Positions 15,937 to 23,206 of a DNA stretch of 64,000 nucleotides are shown here, one piece after another. A program made the position numbers and the translations under genes. This DNA comes from a bacterium (GTDB taxonomy: Bacteria > 4484-113 > JAFGCY01), in assembly GCA_020849855.1 (NCBI GenBank), contig JADZFO010000007.1, positions 1 to 64,000 of the forward strand, in the 5' to 3' direction. The notes beneath the pieces were generated by a model. It was not told the origin of the DNA. It did not search any database and worked only from the letters and a program-made list of their open reading frames with translations. Position 1 is the first letter of the stretch, and each line of letters opens with the position of its first letter.

Positions 15937-15984
15937 TTTAGCCCGCCCCCGGCGCGGGTAACACTAGCGGTTTCGCAAGAAGCC
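15937..15984 (+). promoter_or_regulatory. Shared promoter/hairpin leader, copy 4
   Basis: TTTAGC (15937-15942), 16 bp, TAACAC (15959-15964), then hairpin GGTTTC-GCAA-GAAGCC (15969-15984), with a GNRA loop and a G-U pair replacing A-U, 29 nt before the ATG. Confidence 0.65.
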
Positions 15985-16013
15985 CCACAAAAACAGAAGC
16001 AAGGAGATAAGTC

Positions 16014-16703
16014 ATGAAACGCTTCAATATCGCCCTGTGGGTTTCTTGTCTGGCCCTGCTGGCGCTGATCGCTTCCTGCGGCAGTTCCAACATCGGCTCC
16101 CCCATTCAGGATGACCTGAATGCAGGCTCTGAGCAGCCCCAGCTTGGCGAGCCGCCCTTTGACCCTGGCCTGCTGCCCGCCGAGGGCGAGACCAAGGGCG
16201 AGGCGGTCGAGATCATCGAGGAGCCCGTCCCCATCGAGGAAGGCAAGGAAAGCTCCTTCCTGCCCGGCGGTTTCGCCTGGTGCTACAGCGGCTGGAACAC
16301 CCTGGTCGACCACCACTTCAACTACACCGCCCGCTGGGGCAGCGTCATTGAGACCACCGTCGGCCCGGTGAAGACCGTGCACCTGCGCTCCAGCTCCACC
16401 ACCATCGCCGGCGTGCGCTACTGGTTCAAGAAGGGCCCCAACGCCCTGCCCGGCGAGCGCATCCGCCGCCTCGAGTTCCACGGCACCGGTAAGAACATGC
16501 AGGTCCATCTCTACAACTTCACCACCGGCGCCTATGACCCCTATGTCACCTTCAACCTCGACGACGCCCCGATGCTGGGCTTCTGGCCCTACATCAACGT
16601 CGGCCCGCAGCATGTCGACACCAGCGGCCGGGTGGTGGCGGAAGTCCGCTCCAAGCTGCTGAACTACAACAAGATCGTCTCGATCCGCACAGATGTCTAC
16701 TAA
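16014..16703 (+). CDS. Small lipoprotein family member A2
   Basis: A 229-residue lipoprotein, ATG after AAGGAGATAAGTC, lipobox IASC. The N-terminal 80 residues match the preceding gene, but the C-terminal domain is type A as at 13260 (FLPGGFAWCY, DHHFNYTARWG, VRYWFKKGPN, MQVHLYNFTTG, PQHVDTSGRVVAEVRS). Type order along the cluster is therefore A-B-B-A. A terminator follows at 16777-16800. Function unknown. Confidence 0.75.
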   Translation: MKRFNIALWVSCLALLALIASCGSSNIGSPIQDDLNAGSEQPQLGEPPFDPGLLPAEGETKGEAVEIIEEPVPIEEGKESSFLPGGFAWCYSGWNTLVDHHFNYTARWGSVIETTVGPVKTVHLRSSSTTIAGVRYWFKKGPNALPGERIRRLEFHGTGKNMQVHLYNFTTGAYDPYVTFNLDDAPMLGFWPYINVGPQHVDTSGRVVAEVRSKLLNYNKIVSIRTDVY

Positions 16704-16776
16704 GGCCTGTGCTCAGGGGGACACCGGCAGGCAGTGCGCCTGATAAGGAAGCTTTCTTCCCATTCCCACCGTCAAA

Positions 16777-16800
16777 GCGGCCCGCGAGGGCCGCTTTTCA
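16777..16800 (+). terminator. Intrinsic terminator after lipoprotein A2
   Basis: AAAGCGGCCC and GGGCCGCTTTT form a perfect stem around a GCGA tetraloop. Confidence 0.9.
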
Positions 16801-16837
16801 CCTGCGCAGGGTATACAGTTCCCGTCCCCTGCCCGCG

Positions 16838-16857
16838 GGCGGCGCGGATGCGCCGCC
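16838..16857 (+). promoter_or_regulatory. 5' UTR hairpin of the 14-repeat lipoprotein
   Basis: GGCGGCGC-GGAT-GCGCCGCC forms an 8-bp GC stem ending 10 nt before the AAGGAG ribosome-binding site. It may stabilise the mRNA or affect initiation. Confidence 0.5.
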
Positions 16858-16876
16858 AAGTCGCAAGGAGCCTGAA

Positions 16877-19135
16877 ATGCATAAGTTGACTACAAAGCTG
16901 AGCCTCGCCCTCCTGCTGCTGCTCAGTGCCCTGGCCGCATCCTGCGGCGGCGGCATGGAGCTGGGCCTGCCTGGCGACCTCAGCGCCCTTGACCCGGCGG
17001 CGCAGTCCGCCGCCGATCCCGGTGCAGAGCGCGCTGTTGCCGCCGTCGCCGATACCGGCATCCTGGACAGCGCCGGCCTCACCGGACAGTACAGCTCGCA
17101 GGCCATTGTCGGCGGCAACCCGGCCATCGCCTACTTCGACGCCACCAACGGCGACCTGCGCTATATCCGCGCCAGCAACGCCGACGGCACGGCCTGGAAC
17201 GCGCCGGTCACGGTGGTCTCCACCGGTATCTCCGGCCAGTACTGCAGCCTGGCCGTGGTCAACGGCAACCCGGCGATCAGTTATTACGACGCCACCAACG
17301 GCGATCTGCGCTTCGTGCGCGCCAGCGATGTGAACGGCAGCGCCTGGGCCGCTTCAGTGGCGGTGGACACCGCCGGCTTCACCGGCCTGCATACCTCCCT
17401 TGGCGTGGCCAACGGCGTCCCGGTGATCAGCTACTACGACCAGAGCAACGCCAACCTGCGCTTTGTGCGCGCCACCAATGCCAACGGCTCGGCCTGGAAC
17501 GCCGGCCAGACCATCGACTCCACCGGCGACCGCGGCCAGTACAGCTCCCTGGCCATCGTCGGCGGCTTCCCCGCCATCAGCTACTACGACCTGACCAACG
17601 GCAACCTGCGCTATGTCCGGGCAAGCAACGCCAGCGGCTCTGCCTGGGGCGCCGGGATCAACGTGGACAGCACCGGCTTCACCGGCCTTTACACCTCGCT
17701 GGCCGTGGTCAACGGCAACCCCGCGATCAGCTTCTTCGACCAGACCAATGGCGACCTGCGTTATGTGCGGGCCAGCAACGCGACTGGCTCAAGCTGGGGC
17801 GTCCCGCTCAGCTTCGACACCACCGGCACCGTCGGCCAGTACACCAGCCTGCGCATCATCAACAACAACCCGGCCATCGCCTACTTCGATGTGACCCGCG
17901 CCGACCTGCGCTACCTGCGCGCCAGCGACATCAGCGGCACGGTCTGGGGCACGCCGCAGAGCATCGACGACGGCGGGACCGGCAACGCCGGCCAGTACGC
18001 CTCCCTGCTGGCGGTCAACGGTCGCCCGGCGGTGGCCTATTACCACGTCACCAGCGGCGACCTGCGCTTTGTCCGCGCCGGGGATGTGAACGGCGATGTC
18101 TGGAGCGCCATGCTCTCCATCGATACGGTCAACCTGCGCGGGCAGTACACCAGCATGGCCATCATCAACGGCAACCCGGCCATCGCCTACCACGACGCCA
18201 CCCAGGGCGACCTGCGCTATGTGCGGGCCAAGAACAGCTCCGGCACCAGCTGGAACACTCCCCTCGTGCTGGATTCTGTCAGCACCACGGGCCAGTTCAC
18301 CAGCCTCGCCGTCATCAACGGCAACCCGGCGATCAGCTACTTCGATTCCGCCAACGGCGACCTGCGTTTCATCCGCGCCAGCAATGTGGATGGCACAGCC
18401 TGGGGCGCGCCGATGACCATCGACAGCGCCGGCACCACCGGCCAGTACAGCAGCCTCGCTGTGGTCAACGGCAACCCCGCGGTCAGCTACTACGACGTCG
18501 GCAACGGCAACCTGCGCTTCGTCCGCGCCAGCAATGTGAACGGCACAGCCTGGGGCGCTGGCATCAGTGTGGACAGCGCCGGCATCACCGGCCTGCACAC
18601 TTCCCTGGCCATCGTCAGCGGCAACCCGGCGATCAGCTACTACGACCAGACGAGCGCGAACCTGCGCTATGTGCGGGCGACGAACACCAGCGGCTCTGCC
18701 TGGGGCGCGCCGCTCAGTGTCGACACCGCCGGCAACACCGGCCAGTACAGCAGCCTGGCAGTGGTTAACGGCAACCCGGCCATCAGCTATTACGACGCCA
18801 GCCTCGGCGACCTGCGCTTTGTCCGCGCCAGCAACGCCAGCGGCTCAGCCTGGGGCGCCAAGCTCAGCCTCGATGCTGTCAATGATGTCGGCGCTTACTG
18901 CTCGCTGGAAGTCATCAACGGCAACCCGGCGGTAGCCTTCTTCGACCAGACCAGTGCCAACCTGCGCTATATCCGCGCCAGCGACGCCAGCGGCAGCGCC
19001 TGGGCCGCCCCGCGGGTGATCGACAGCGTCGGCGGCGTGGGTCGGGACTGCTTCCTGCTGCAGGTCAACGGCACGGCGGCGATCAGCTATTACGACGTCA
19101 CTAACGGCGACCTGAAATACACCTGGGCCTTCTAG
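16877..19135 (+). CDS. Lipoprotein of fourteen 50-residue repeats, predicted double beta-propeller
   Basis: A 752-residue lipoprotein. ATG 16877 follows AAGGAG; the frame is open further upstream but the signal peptide (LLLLLSALAASC) begins here. After a short linker come 14 repeats of a 50-residue unit with the pattern D(S/T)-G-TGQY-SLAVVNGNPAISYYD-TNGDLR(F/Y)VRASN-GSAWGAP; the fourteenth is cut short. Fourteen units would suit two seven-bladed propellers, resembling BNR/sialidase-like exo-repeat proteins, though the Asp-box is not canonical. No catalytic residues recognised. Probably surface-exposed binding or structural protein. It follows the four-lipoprotein cluster and ends with a strong terminator. 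Confidence 0.8.
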   Translation: MHKLTTKLSLALLLLLSALAASCGGGMELGLPGDLSALDPAAQSAADPGAERAVAAVADTGILDSAGLTGQYSSQAIVGGNPAIAYFDATNGDLRYIRASNADGTAWNAPVTVVSTGISGQYCSLAVVNGNPAISYYDATNGDLRFVRASDVNGSAWAASVAVDTAGFTGLHTSLGVANGVPVISYYDQSNANLRFVRATNANGSAWNAGQTIDSTGDRGQYSSLAIVGGFPAISYYDLTNGNLRYVRASNASGSAWGAGINVDSTGFTGLYTSLAVVNGNPAISFFDQTNGDLRYVRASNATGSSWGVPLSFDTTGTVGQYTSLRIINNNPAIAYFDVTRADLRYLRASDISGTVWGTPQSIDDGGTGNAGQYASLLAVNGRPAVAYYHVTSGDLRFVRAGDVNGDVWSAMLSIDTVNLRGQYTSMAIINGNPAIAYHDATQGDLRYVRAKNSSGTSWNTPLVLDSVSTTGQFTSLAVINGNPAISYFDSANGDLRFIRASNVDGTAWGAPMTIDSAGTTGQYSSLAVVNGNPAVSYYDVGNGNLRFVRASNVNGTAWGAGISVDSAGITGLHTSLAIVSGNPAISYYDQTSANLRYVRATNTSGSAWGAPLSVDTAGNTGQYSSLAVVNGNPAISYYDASLGDLRFVRASNASGSAWGAKLSLDAVNDVGAYCSLEVINGNPAVAFFDQTSANLRYIRASDASGSAWAAPRVIDSVGGVGRDCFLLQVNGTAAISYYDVTNGDLKYTWAF
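17035..19132 (+). repeat. Coding tandem repeat, 14 units of about 150 bp
   Basis: Units of 150 bp, highly similar in DNA, especially GTCAACGGCAACCCGGC-type segments. Copy number and unit order are likely to vary by recombination between strains. Confidence 0.9.
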
Positions 19136-19159
19136 GCCCGCCGGACTCATCCCGACTCA

Positions 19160-19191
19160 GCAAAAGCCCCGGGTTCTTCCGGGGCTTTTGC
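19160..19191 (+). terminator. Intrinsic terminator after the 14-repeat gene
   Basis: GCAAAAGCCCCGG pairs with CCGGGGCTTTTGC around a six-base loop; the A and T arms allow use in either direction. Confidence 0.9.
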
Positions 19192-19267
19192 ATAGCTTCC
19201 AAGGCTTATACAGGCCCGCCAGCCGGATGCTGCCGGACTCCTGAAGTGTGATCGCTGTGCCGCTGCT

Positions 19268-19488
19268 TCAGCGCCCACGCAGCAGCTGAACGAACTCCTC
19301 AACACTCAGGCCCGCAGTGCGCGCAGAGTTCCGGGCCTCATCGTCCTGTGGTCGGGGACTACTACTCTTGCCGGCGGCTCAGGCCGCTTCATGACCACAT
19401 GACTGCTTTCTTCCCGCACGATGCGGAAACCTGCCCGCTCCAGGGCACGCATGCACTCGCGGCCTGAGCAAACCGGCAGTGGCGTCAA
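19268..19488 (-). pseudogene. hicA: HicA-like mRNA interferase toxin, frameshifted at the C-terminus
   Basis: HicA toxins are small double-stranded-RNA-binding-fold RNases that cleave mRNA. The N-terminal 60 residues fit (SGRE, ALERAGFRIVREESSHVVM, VVVPDH, PGTLRAL) with the catalytic His in SSHVVM. The frame then stops at 19306-19308. The expected C-terminal helix, GLSVEEFVQLLRGR, is encoded directly afterwards in another frame and ends at 19268. A net one-base change near 19309-19320 explains this. The start is TTG, overlapping the hicB stop. The toxin is probably weakened or dead, unless the truncated form suffices. Confidence 0.75.
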
Positions 19489-19691
19489 ACCGCGACGACC
19501 CTGGCGCTGAAGTTATCCTCCGGCACAGGCTCACCATCCGCCTGCAGCGAGGCGACGTACTGGCTGATGGCGTCGCGGATATTGCTGACTGCTTCCTCGA
19601 AGCTGTCGCCCTGGGTATTGCAGCCAGGCAGGCTGGGGCACTCGGCAATCCAGCCGCCGCTTTCGTCCTGATACAGAAGCACTTGGCGCAT
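19485..19691 (-). CDS. hicB: HicB-like antitoxin
   Basis: A 68-residue antitoxin with the partial RNase H-like HicB fold: RQVLLYQDESGGWIAECPSL, PGCNTQGDSFEEAVSNIRDAI. ATG 19691 follows TGAGGGTC; a longer frame from 19730 is unlikely because it lacks a ribosome-binding site. HicB proteins neutralise HicA and often repress the operon. No C-terminal DNA-binding domain is visible, so autoregulation is doubtful. The gene precedes hicA with a 4-bp overlap. Confidence 0.8.
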   Translation of the reverse strand: MRQVLLYQDESGGWIAECPSLPGCNTQGDSFEEAVSNIRDAISQYVASLQADGEPVPEDNFSARVVAV

Positions 19692-19752
19692 ATGACCCTC
19701 AATGCCAATTGTACCCGCATCGCCTATCATGCCTGCGCATCAGGAGGCAGGC

Positions 19753-20955
19753 ATGGGCGACGGCGGCAGGCATGACAATGACAAGCTGAAGGGCGCGGGT
19801 TTCTCGACCCGCCAGGTCCACAGCGGCCATATCCAGGACGAGCTGGGCTCGGTCATGCCGCCGGTCTACCAGACCAGCATCTATTCTTTCCGCGACAGCG
19901 AGCACGGGGCTGAAGTGATTCGCGAGCGCGAGGCAGGTTATGTCTACGCACGCTGGGGCAGCCCCAACAGCCGCATGCTGGAGGCCGCGCTGGCCGACCT
20001 GCACTCCGGCGCCGGCGCCTGGACCTTTTCTACCGGCATCGCCGCGGTGAACTTCATTTACTTCGCGCTGCTGCGCGCCGGCGACCACATCATCTGCGCC
20101 GAGAGCCTCTACGCCCCCACGCGCTACAGCCTCGAGCTCTACTGGTCGCGCTTTGGCGTCGAGTTCAGCTTCGTTGACGCCACCAGTCTGGATGCCGTCG
20201 CCGCGGCTGTGCGGCCGAACACACGCCACATCCACATCGAAACCCCGGCCAACCCGGCCCTGCGGGTCAGCGACATCGCCGGCTGCGCGCAGATCGCCCA
20301 CGATGCCGGCGCGCGGCTCTCGGTGGACAACACCTTCATGAGCCCGCTGCTGCAGCGGCCCCTGGAGCTGGGCGCCGATATCGTGATGGAAAGCCTGACC
20401 AAGTTCGTCAACGGCCACAGCGATGTCGTCGGCGGCGCGCTGGTCCTTGCCGACAAGGAGCTCTGCGACAGCCTCTACAAGCCCTGGTACACCCTCGGCG
20501 CCACGATGGACCCGCACCAGGCCTGGCTGATCCAGCGCGGCCTGAAGACGCTCAAGCTGCGCGTACTGGCGGCGCAGGAAAATGCCCAGGCCATCGCGCA
20601 GTACCTGGCCGCGCACTCCGCCGTCAGCGCGGTGCACTTCCCGGGCCTGCCCAGCCATCCGCAATATGAACTGCATCAGCGCCAGGCCTCTGGCCCCGGC
20701 GCCTGCATAAGCTTTGAGCTCAAGGGCGGCCTTGCCGCCGGACGCGCTTTGATGGACCGCGTGCAGCTCTGCACCCGCGCGGTCAGCCTGGGCGGGATCG
20801 AGACCCTGATCAGCCACCCGGCCAGCATGACCCACGTCGGCCTGAGCAGCGAAGAGCGCGCCCAGGCTGGCGTGCCCGACGGCCTGATCCGCTTCGCCGT
20901 CGGCATTGAGGACAGCGCGGACATCATCGCGGATCTGGAGCAGGCTCTGGTTTAG
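19753..20955 (+). CDS. PLP-dependent Cys/Met metabolism enzyme (cystathionine gamma-synthase/lyase family)
   Basis: A 400-residue type I fold PLP enzyme. ATG 19753 follows AGGAGG; upstream in-frame ATGs lack this. Family motifs: STRQVHSGH, PPVYQTSIYSF, YARWGSPNSRMLE, STGIAAV, ESLYAPTRY, ETPANPALR, VDNTFMSPLLQRP, and SLTKFVNGHSDVVGG with the Schiff-base Lys. SLGGIETLISHPASMTH and RFAVGIED close the protein. The family includes cystathionine gamma-synthase, beta- and gamma-lyase, methionine gamma-lyase and O-acetylhomoserine sulfhydrylase; the sequence alone does not decide. Cytoplasmic homotetramer expected. Divergent from hicBA. Confidence 0.92.
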   Translation: MGDGGRHDNDKLKGAGFSTRQVHSGHIQDELGSVMPPVYQTSIYSFRDSEHGAEVIREREAGYVYARWGSPNSRMLEAALADLHSGAGAWTFSTGIAAVNFIYFALLRAGDHIICAESLYAPTRYSLELYWSRFGVEFSFVDATSLDAVAAAVRPNTRHIHIETPANPALRVSDIAGCAQIAHDAGARLSVDNTFMSPLLQRPLELGADIVMESLTKFVNGHSDVVGGALVLADKELCDSLYKPWYTLGATMDPHQAWLIQRGLKTLKLRVLAAQENAQAIAQYLAAHSAVSAVHFPGLPSHPQYELHQRQASGPGACISFELKGGLAAGRALMDRVQLCTRAVSLGGIETLISHPASMTHVGLSSEERAQAGVPDGLIRFAVGIEDSADIIADLEQALV

Positions 20956-21209
20956 CAATCCAATGCCTTCATCAACTAGATGTGGTGGTTGCTCGCTGCG
21001 AAGCGCGCAAGCAAGCTTGGCTGTCTTGATTGCCTTTGATGACAATTGGACTTTGAATCTTAGATGAGTCGATTCCTCATTGTTGCTATACTGACTGAGC
21101 ACGGTTGCTTTTAGAGCAGGGTTGGTTAGTGATCACAGACCGCCGTGAGCTAGTGCTAAAATCTGATCGCTTATAGATCCCACCCAGAAACGCAGTTCTT
21201 GGAGGCGCA
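20956..21209. other. AT-rich intergenic region before the DUF3800 gene
   Basis: Sharp drop in GC after the PLP-enzyme stop codon. TATACT near 21085 could be a -10 box. No gene or terminal repeat was seen. Confidence 0.4.
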
Positions 21210-22028
21210 TTGTCAGTGTCAGCTTCGGCATTTTCTAGGCCAATCTTTCGACTGTACATTGATGAAGTCGGTCATGCAAACTATTCATGCAATCTTCAGC
21301 ATCCGCAGAACAAGTACTTTAGTCTTACTGGTGTAGTGACTCGCCTAGATTATGTTCAGAGTACTATTGCGCCTGACATAGAGTCATTGAAGCAGAATTT
21401 TTTCAATCCACCGCATCACCCAGATAACCCAGTCATACTGCACCGCAAGGAGATTAAGGGCAAGCTGTACCCATTTAAGAGCCTACTTGACCCAGGGATC
21501 TGCACTGCTTTTGATTCACAGCTTTTGGCCCTGCTTGCAAAGTGGGAGTTTAAGGTATACACAGTTACGGTGAACAAGGAAGCGCTGTTCAAGGCATATT
21601 CCAAGCCTTTCGACCCATATCATTACGCACTTCACGTAATGATTGAGCGATTTGTTTACTTCCTAAACCAGAACAGATCTATTGGTGATGTAATGGTAGA
21701 GAGCAGGAATGGTCCTCTAGACAGGATATTGCGCCAAGAGTATGCGAGAGTCTGGCAGAAGGGTACTAGGTTTGAGAAACCTGGCAGCATTCAAGCGGCT
21801 CTAACTTCGCGAGAATTGAAGACAAAGAGCAAGACTAACAACATCCCAGGCCTACAGATTGCCGACATCTTGGCTTCTCCCTGCTTTGCACTTCATGCTC
21901 ATCAAATGGATGGGACGCCTCCCCCTTCGAGATTTGGATCTCTTGTCGCGCAGATTGTCGCTTCCTCCAAATATGATATGAGCATAACCGGCCAGATTGA
22001 CGGGTTCGGAAGGAAGTGGCTTAGTTAG
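21210..22028 (+). CDS. DUF3800 family protein
   Basis: A 272-residue protein of DUF3800, which has an RNase H-like fold with conserved acidic residues (FRLYIDEVG near the start, and IPGLQIADILA near the end). Predicted nuclease, often found in genomic islands and near defence genes; no experimental function is assumed. The start is TTG, five bases after GGAGG. Composition is AT-richer than the rest of the window, indicating horizontal acquisition. No partner gene is present. Confidence 0.8.
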   Translation: MSVSASAFSRPIFRLYIDEVGHANYSCNLQHPQNKYFSLTGVVTRLDYVQSTIAPDIESLKQNFFNPPHHPDNPVILHRKEIKGKLYPFKSLLDPGICTAFDSQLLALLAKWEFKVYTVTVNKEALFKAYSKPFDPYHYALHVMIERFVYFLNQNRSIGDVMVESRNGPLDRILRQEYARVWQKGTRFEKPGSIQAALTSRELKTKSKTNNIPGLQIADILASPCFALHAHQMDGTPPPSRFGSLVAQIVASSKYDMSITGQIDGFGRKWLS

Positions 22029-22080
22029 GCTTGGATCCGAGCGCCGGCAGTACGGAGTAATGTCAAGGAAGGAGGAGTAG

Positions 22081-22141
22081 AGGAGAGAGAGAAAGAGAGA
22101 GAGAGAGAGAGAAAAAAAAAAAAACGGCCCCAAGGGGCCGT
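22081..22141 (-). terminator. GA-tract, poly(A) run and minus-strand intrinsic terminator
   Basis: ACGGCCC and GGGCCGT pair around CAAG (22124-22141). On the minus strand the hairpin is followed by 13 T residues and a CT-rich tract (22081-22124 on the plus strand reads as GA repeats then A13). This is a textbook terminator for leftward transcription, yet no supported minus-strand gene lies to its right. Confidence 0.7.
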
Positions 22142-22375
22142 CAAAGGCACAGGGCCTTCTCCCTTCGCAAAAGCGAATTGATGTTATTATACCTTATCCC
22201 TATCATTAGTCAAGTTAAATTTGTAGTTTGAGAGCTGAAAGCACCAACCGAGACCTGTGTCTCGACGCTCATTAAGGCCACGGTGGCTCACTTGTGATAA
22301 TCTACTTGCACTGCGTATAGTATTCTGTTAGGCTTACTTGCCATACTGTGTCAACAGATGCCCGGAGGAATTACT
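22142..22375. other. AT-rich spacer without a recognised gene
   Basis: It contains a TTCGC-AAAA-GCGAA hairpin (22164-22177) and an AT-rich stretch to about 22240. A leftward small RNA ending at the preceding terminator would have to start here; no promoter was identified with confidence. Confidence 0.35.
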
Positions 22376-22972
22376 TTGCCACTGCAAGATCCGCTCCCCA
22401 CCCGTGGCCTGCAGACCCATCGCAACATCCTGCTGATGATGGTCGCCATCCACGGCACCGATGACGAGTCCGTCATGCGCCTGATCGCCGACACCGGGAT
22501 CAAGCTGAACCTCTTCCTGCCCCTGCACCAGCATGTGCTGCAGTATTACCGGGAGCTGCTGATCATCGGCCAGCTCGCCACCCAGGATGTGCTGGCCTCC
22601 TCGGCCCGCTCCCTGCTGCTGCAGATGGCTGACAACGTGCGCAGTGAAAAGGACGCGCAGCAGCTTATGCGGGCCCTGCGCAACGCGCCGGACTGGATCT
22701 GGGAAACCAGCAACAGCCCCAGCGCCGGTCCGCTTGAGCATTTGGAGGAGCTGCGGCAGTGCAGCAGCAACGACGAGGCCCTCGCCCTGCTGCAGGGGCG
22801 CGTCCAGGCCCTGCGCGCACGCAAGTTGCCGAGCCCCGAGGAACTCGAGGCTGAAGCGCTGGCTTATGAAAAAGTGCAAATGCCAGTTCTAGTGGCAAAA
22901 ACGGGGGCGCAGGTTAAATGTAGCCCCGGCGCGACAGAACTGAGCCGTTTCGAGCCACCCGGGCGCCACTGA
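22376..22972 (+). CDS. Hypothetical helical cytoplasmic protein
   Basis: A protein of about 198 residues without a recognised family. TTG 22376 follows GGAGG at seven bases; an ATG at 22358 in the same frame lacks a ribosome-binding site. Predicted mostly helical (VMRLIADTGIKLNLFLPLHQHVL, in part; ELEAEALAYEKVQ) with no signal peptide. Normal high-GC codon use, unlike the AT-rich DNA to its left. No operon partner. Confidence 0.55.
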   Translation: MPLQDPLPTRGLQTHRNILLMMVAIHGTDDESVMRLIADTGIKLNLFLPLHQHVLQYYRELLIIGQLATQDVLASSARSLLLQMADNVRSEKDAQQLMRALRNAPDWIWETSNSPSAGPLEHLEELRQCSSNDEALALLQGRVQALRARKLPSPEELEAEALAYEKVQMPVLVAKTGAQVKCSPGATELSRFEPPGRH

Positions 22973-23114
22973 TCCCCGCCGGCACTGCCGGCCCGTGCCC
23001 TGAAACCGCAGCGCCAGCCCTCCGGAGCAACAGCTTCGCCGCCCAGCTCGGCTGCAGAGGCCTGAATGGCGCAGTGTGGTCTGATTCTGGACCAGCGCCC
23101 GGAGCCTATCCATA

Positions 23115-23206
23115 CGGCCCTGAACCTCGTTTCGCCCTTCGCCTTTCGCCTTTGGTCTTTGCCTTTCGCCTTTTCGCCTTGAGCCTTGAGCCTTGTGCCT
23201 TTCGTC
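23115..23206. repeat. Short-word repeat tract (TTTCGCC / GCCTT words)
   Basis: Quasi-tandem words CCTTTCGCC, CCTTTGG, GCCTTGA and GCCTTGTG fill about 90 bp between two convergent genes and abut the stop codon of the lipoprotein at 23207. The words are imperfect and of varied length, unlike a simple microsatellite. Confidence 0.75.

Noticed and set aside
13181-15984. Known riboswitch class (for example c-di-GMP) for the lipoprotein leaders
   Set aside because: The conserved region is too short, and the hallmark c-di-GMP-I segments are absent. The layout fits a promoter plus a simple hairpin better.
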